A program made the translations under genes and the position numbers. From the NCBI GenBank assembly GCA_020428265.1, contig JAGQND010000045.1:1-6536 (forward strand): a stretch of 6,536 nucleotides of DNA. The letters are read 5' to 3'. This DNA is from Candidatus Saccharimonadota bacterium (GTDB lineage: Bacteria > Patescibacteriota > Saccharimonadia > Saccharimonadales > Saccharimonadaceae). This document shows positions 6,042 to 6,536 of this stretch, one piece after another (within the stretch, counting starts at the first letter, position 1; every line of letters starts with the position of its first letter). Under the pieces are notes generated by a model. It was not told the origin of the DNA and did not search any database. It saw only the letters and a program-made list of their open reading frames with translations.

Positions 6042-6536
6042 GTGGCAAGAAAACGTCGCTCAGCAGTTGTTAATGTGTATAAAAATCTGGCCAAACGGCG
6101 CCAGACTAAAAAAGATGCTCGCCACCGCGAAAAGGCAGAGTATCTAGCAACCTTGCCTAAAAATCCAGTTCTTCGTACCCTAGCTCGTATGCACCCCAAG
6201 CGTGTAGCAGGGTTTTGGTTTAGCAAAAAGGGCGGCCGTACAGCTCTAAAAATCGCCGGCATTAGCGCACTTGTAGTTGTACTCTTTGCTGCTGGCCTAT
6301 TTGCGTATTTCCGCAAAGACCTAGACGCCATACGCCCCGAAGAGCTAGCGCAACGTGTACACACTACCGTAACCAAGTATTACGATCGCCGCGGCCCAGC
6401 CGGTGGTGCTGACGCCTTGCTTTGGGAAGACAAGGGTGATGGCGACTACAAAATGGTGGTTGACGGCAAAGACATTAGTACTTACATGAAACAAGCGACC
6501 ATAGCTATAGAGGACAAAGACTTCTATAAGCACGGT
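6042..6536 (+). CDS. Class A penicillin-binding protein, N-terminal 165 residues (runs off the window)
   Basis: Class A penicillin-binding proteins polymerise glycan strands from lipid II and crosslink the peptides at the outer face of the membrane. The visible part has a very basic cytoplasmic tail (ARKRRS at the start, about 68 residues rich in Lys and Arg), one membrane-spanning helix (about 69-90), then the outer segment. The last nine residues, EDKDFYKHG (157-165), are glycosyltransferase family 51 motif 1, with Glu157 as the catalytic base. The start is GTG 6042: no in-frame ATG lies between it and the upstream TAA at 6009-6011, and MARKRRS fits the family. The transpeptidase domain should lie beyond the window, so a monofunctional glycosyltransferase cannot be excluded, although the long cytoplasmic tail favours the bifunctional form. 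A short GPAGGAD insert (118-124) precedes LLWED. Confidence 0.88.
   Translation, partial: MARKRRSAVVNVYKNLAKRRQTKKDARHREKAEYLATLPKNPVLRTLARMHPKRVAGFWFSKKGGRTALKIAGISALVVVLFAAGLFAYFRKDLDAIRPEELAQRVHTTVTKYYDRRGPAGGADALLWEDKGDGDYKMVVDGKDISTYMKQATIAIEDKDFYKHG

Noticed and set aside
5944..6048. Longer TyrRS start at ATG 6048 or 6009
   Set aside because: The 35 extra residues do not look like TyrRS, and they cover the promoter of the divergent gene. ATG 5943 gives the usual N-terminus and length.
6020..6073. Short frame from ATG 6020 (17 codons) overlapping the GTG start, as a leader peptide
   Set aside because: It has no ribosome site and no recognisable content. The GTG frame explains the region better.
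5987..6533. Two minus-strand frames (129 and 62 codons) near the right end
   Set aside because: Both are opposite the penicillin-binding protein gene, whose frame shows a basic tail, a membrane helix and a GT51 motif.

Overview
The window reads as core chromosome of a small-genome bacterium of the Patescibacteria/CPR type, most likely Candidatus Saccharibacteria (TM7). This rests on remembered resemblance, not on a search: the short protein starting MYSGTTLRTKSGRVMGVHQR, the lysine/arginine-rich N-terminus of the penicillin-binding protein, and the overall protein styles recall that group. GC content is in the mid-40s by hand count. Stops in use are TAA (recG, the sugar mutase, tyrS) and TAG (kinase). 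Nothing suggests the UGA recoding of Gracilibacteria or Absconditabacteria.

Layout. From 3969 down to 1 on the minus strand lies a tight operon: a phosphohexomutase (2197-3969), recG (167-2197) and the first 54 codons of a conserved protein of unknown function (1-164). The mutase stop and recG start overlap as TAATG, and recG and the third gene are 2 nt apart. recG carries an in-frame TAA at codon 492, which splits it into 722-2197 and 167-667. The frame is otherwise intact on both sides, so one base change explains it.

Positions 3970-4083 form a divergent promoter region. It contains a perfect TTGACA-17-TATAAT plus-strand promoter with an extended -10, overlapping the minus-strand promoter of the mutase operon. 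The plus-strand promoter drives an isolated, AT-richer P-loop kinase-like gene (4084-4710). This gene converges on tyrS (4729-5943, minus) with 18 nt between the stops and no recognisable terminator. tyrS encodes a full-length tyrosyl-tRNA synthetase whose HIGH signature reads TIGN. A second divergent promoter region (5944-6041) separates tyrS from a plus-strand class A penicillin-binding protein gene, which starts with GTG at 6042 and runs off the window inside its glycosyltransferase domain.

The genes cover housekeeping roles: sugar-phosphate interconversion for the envelope, repair of stalled forks, tyrosine charging and peptidoglycan polymerisation. I see no mobile element, CRISPR array, tRNA or rRNA. 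No wholly new system is evident. The items most worth a second look are the recG nonsense codon, the TIGN motif in TyrRS, the crowded promoter region around 4000-4085, two genes that look leaderless, and the orphan kinase.
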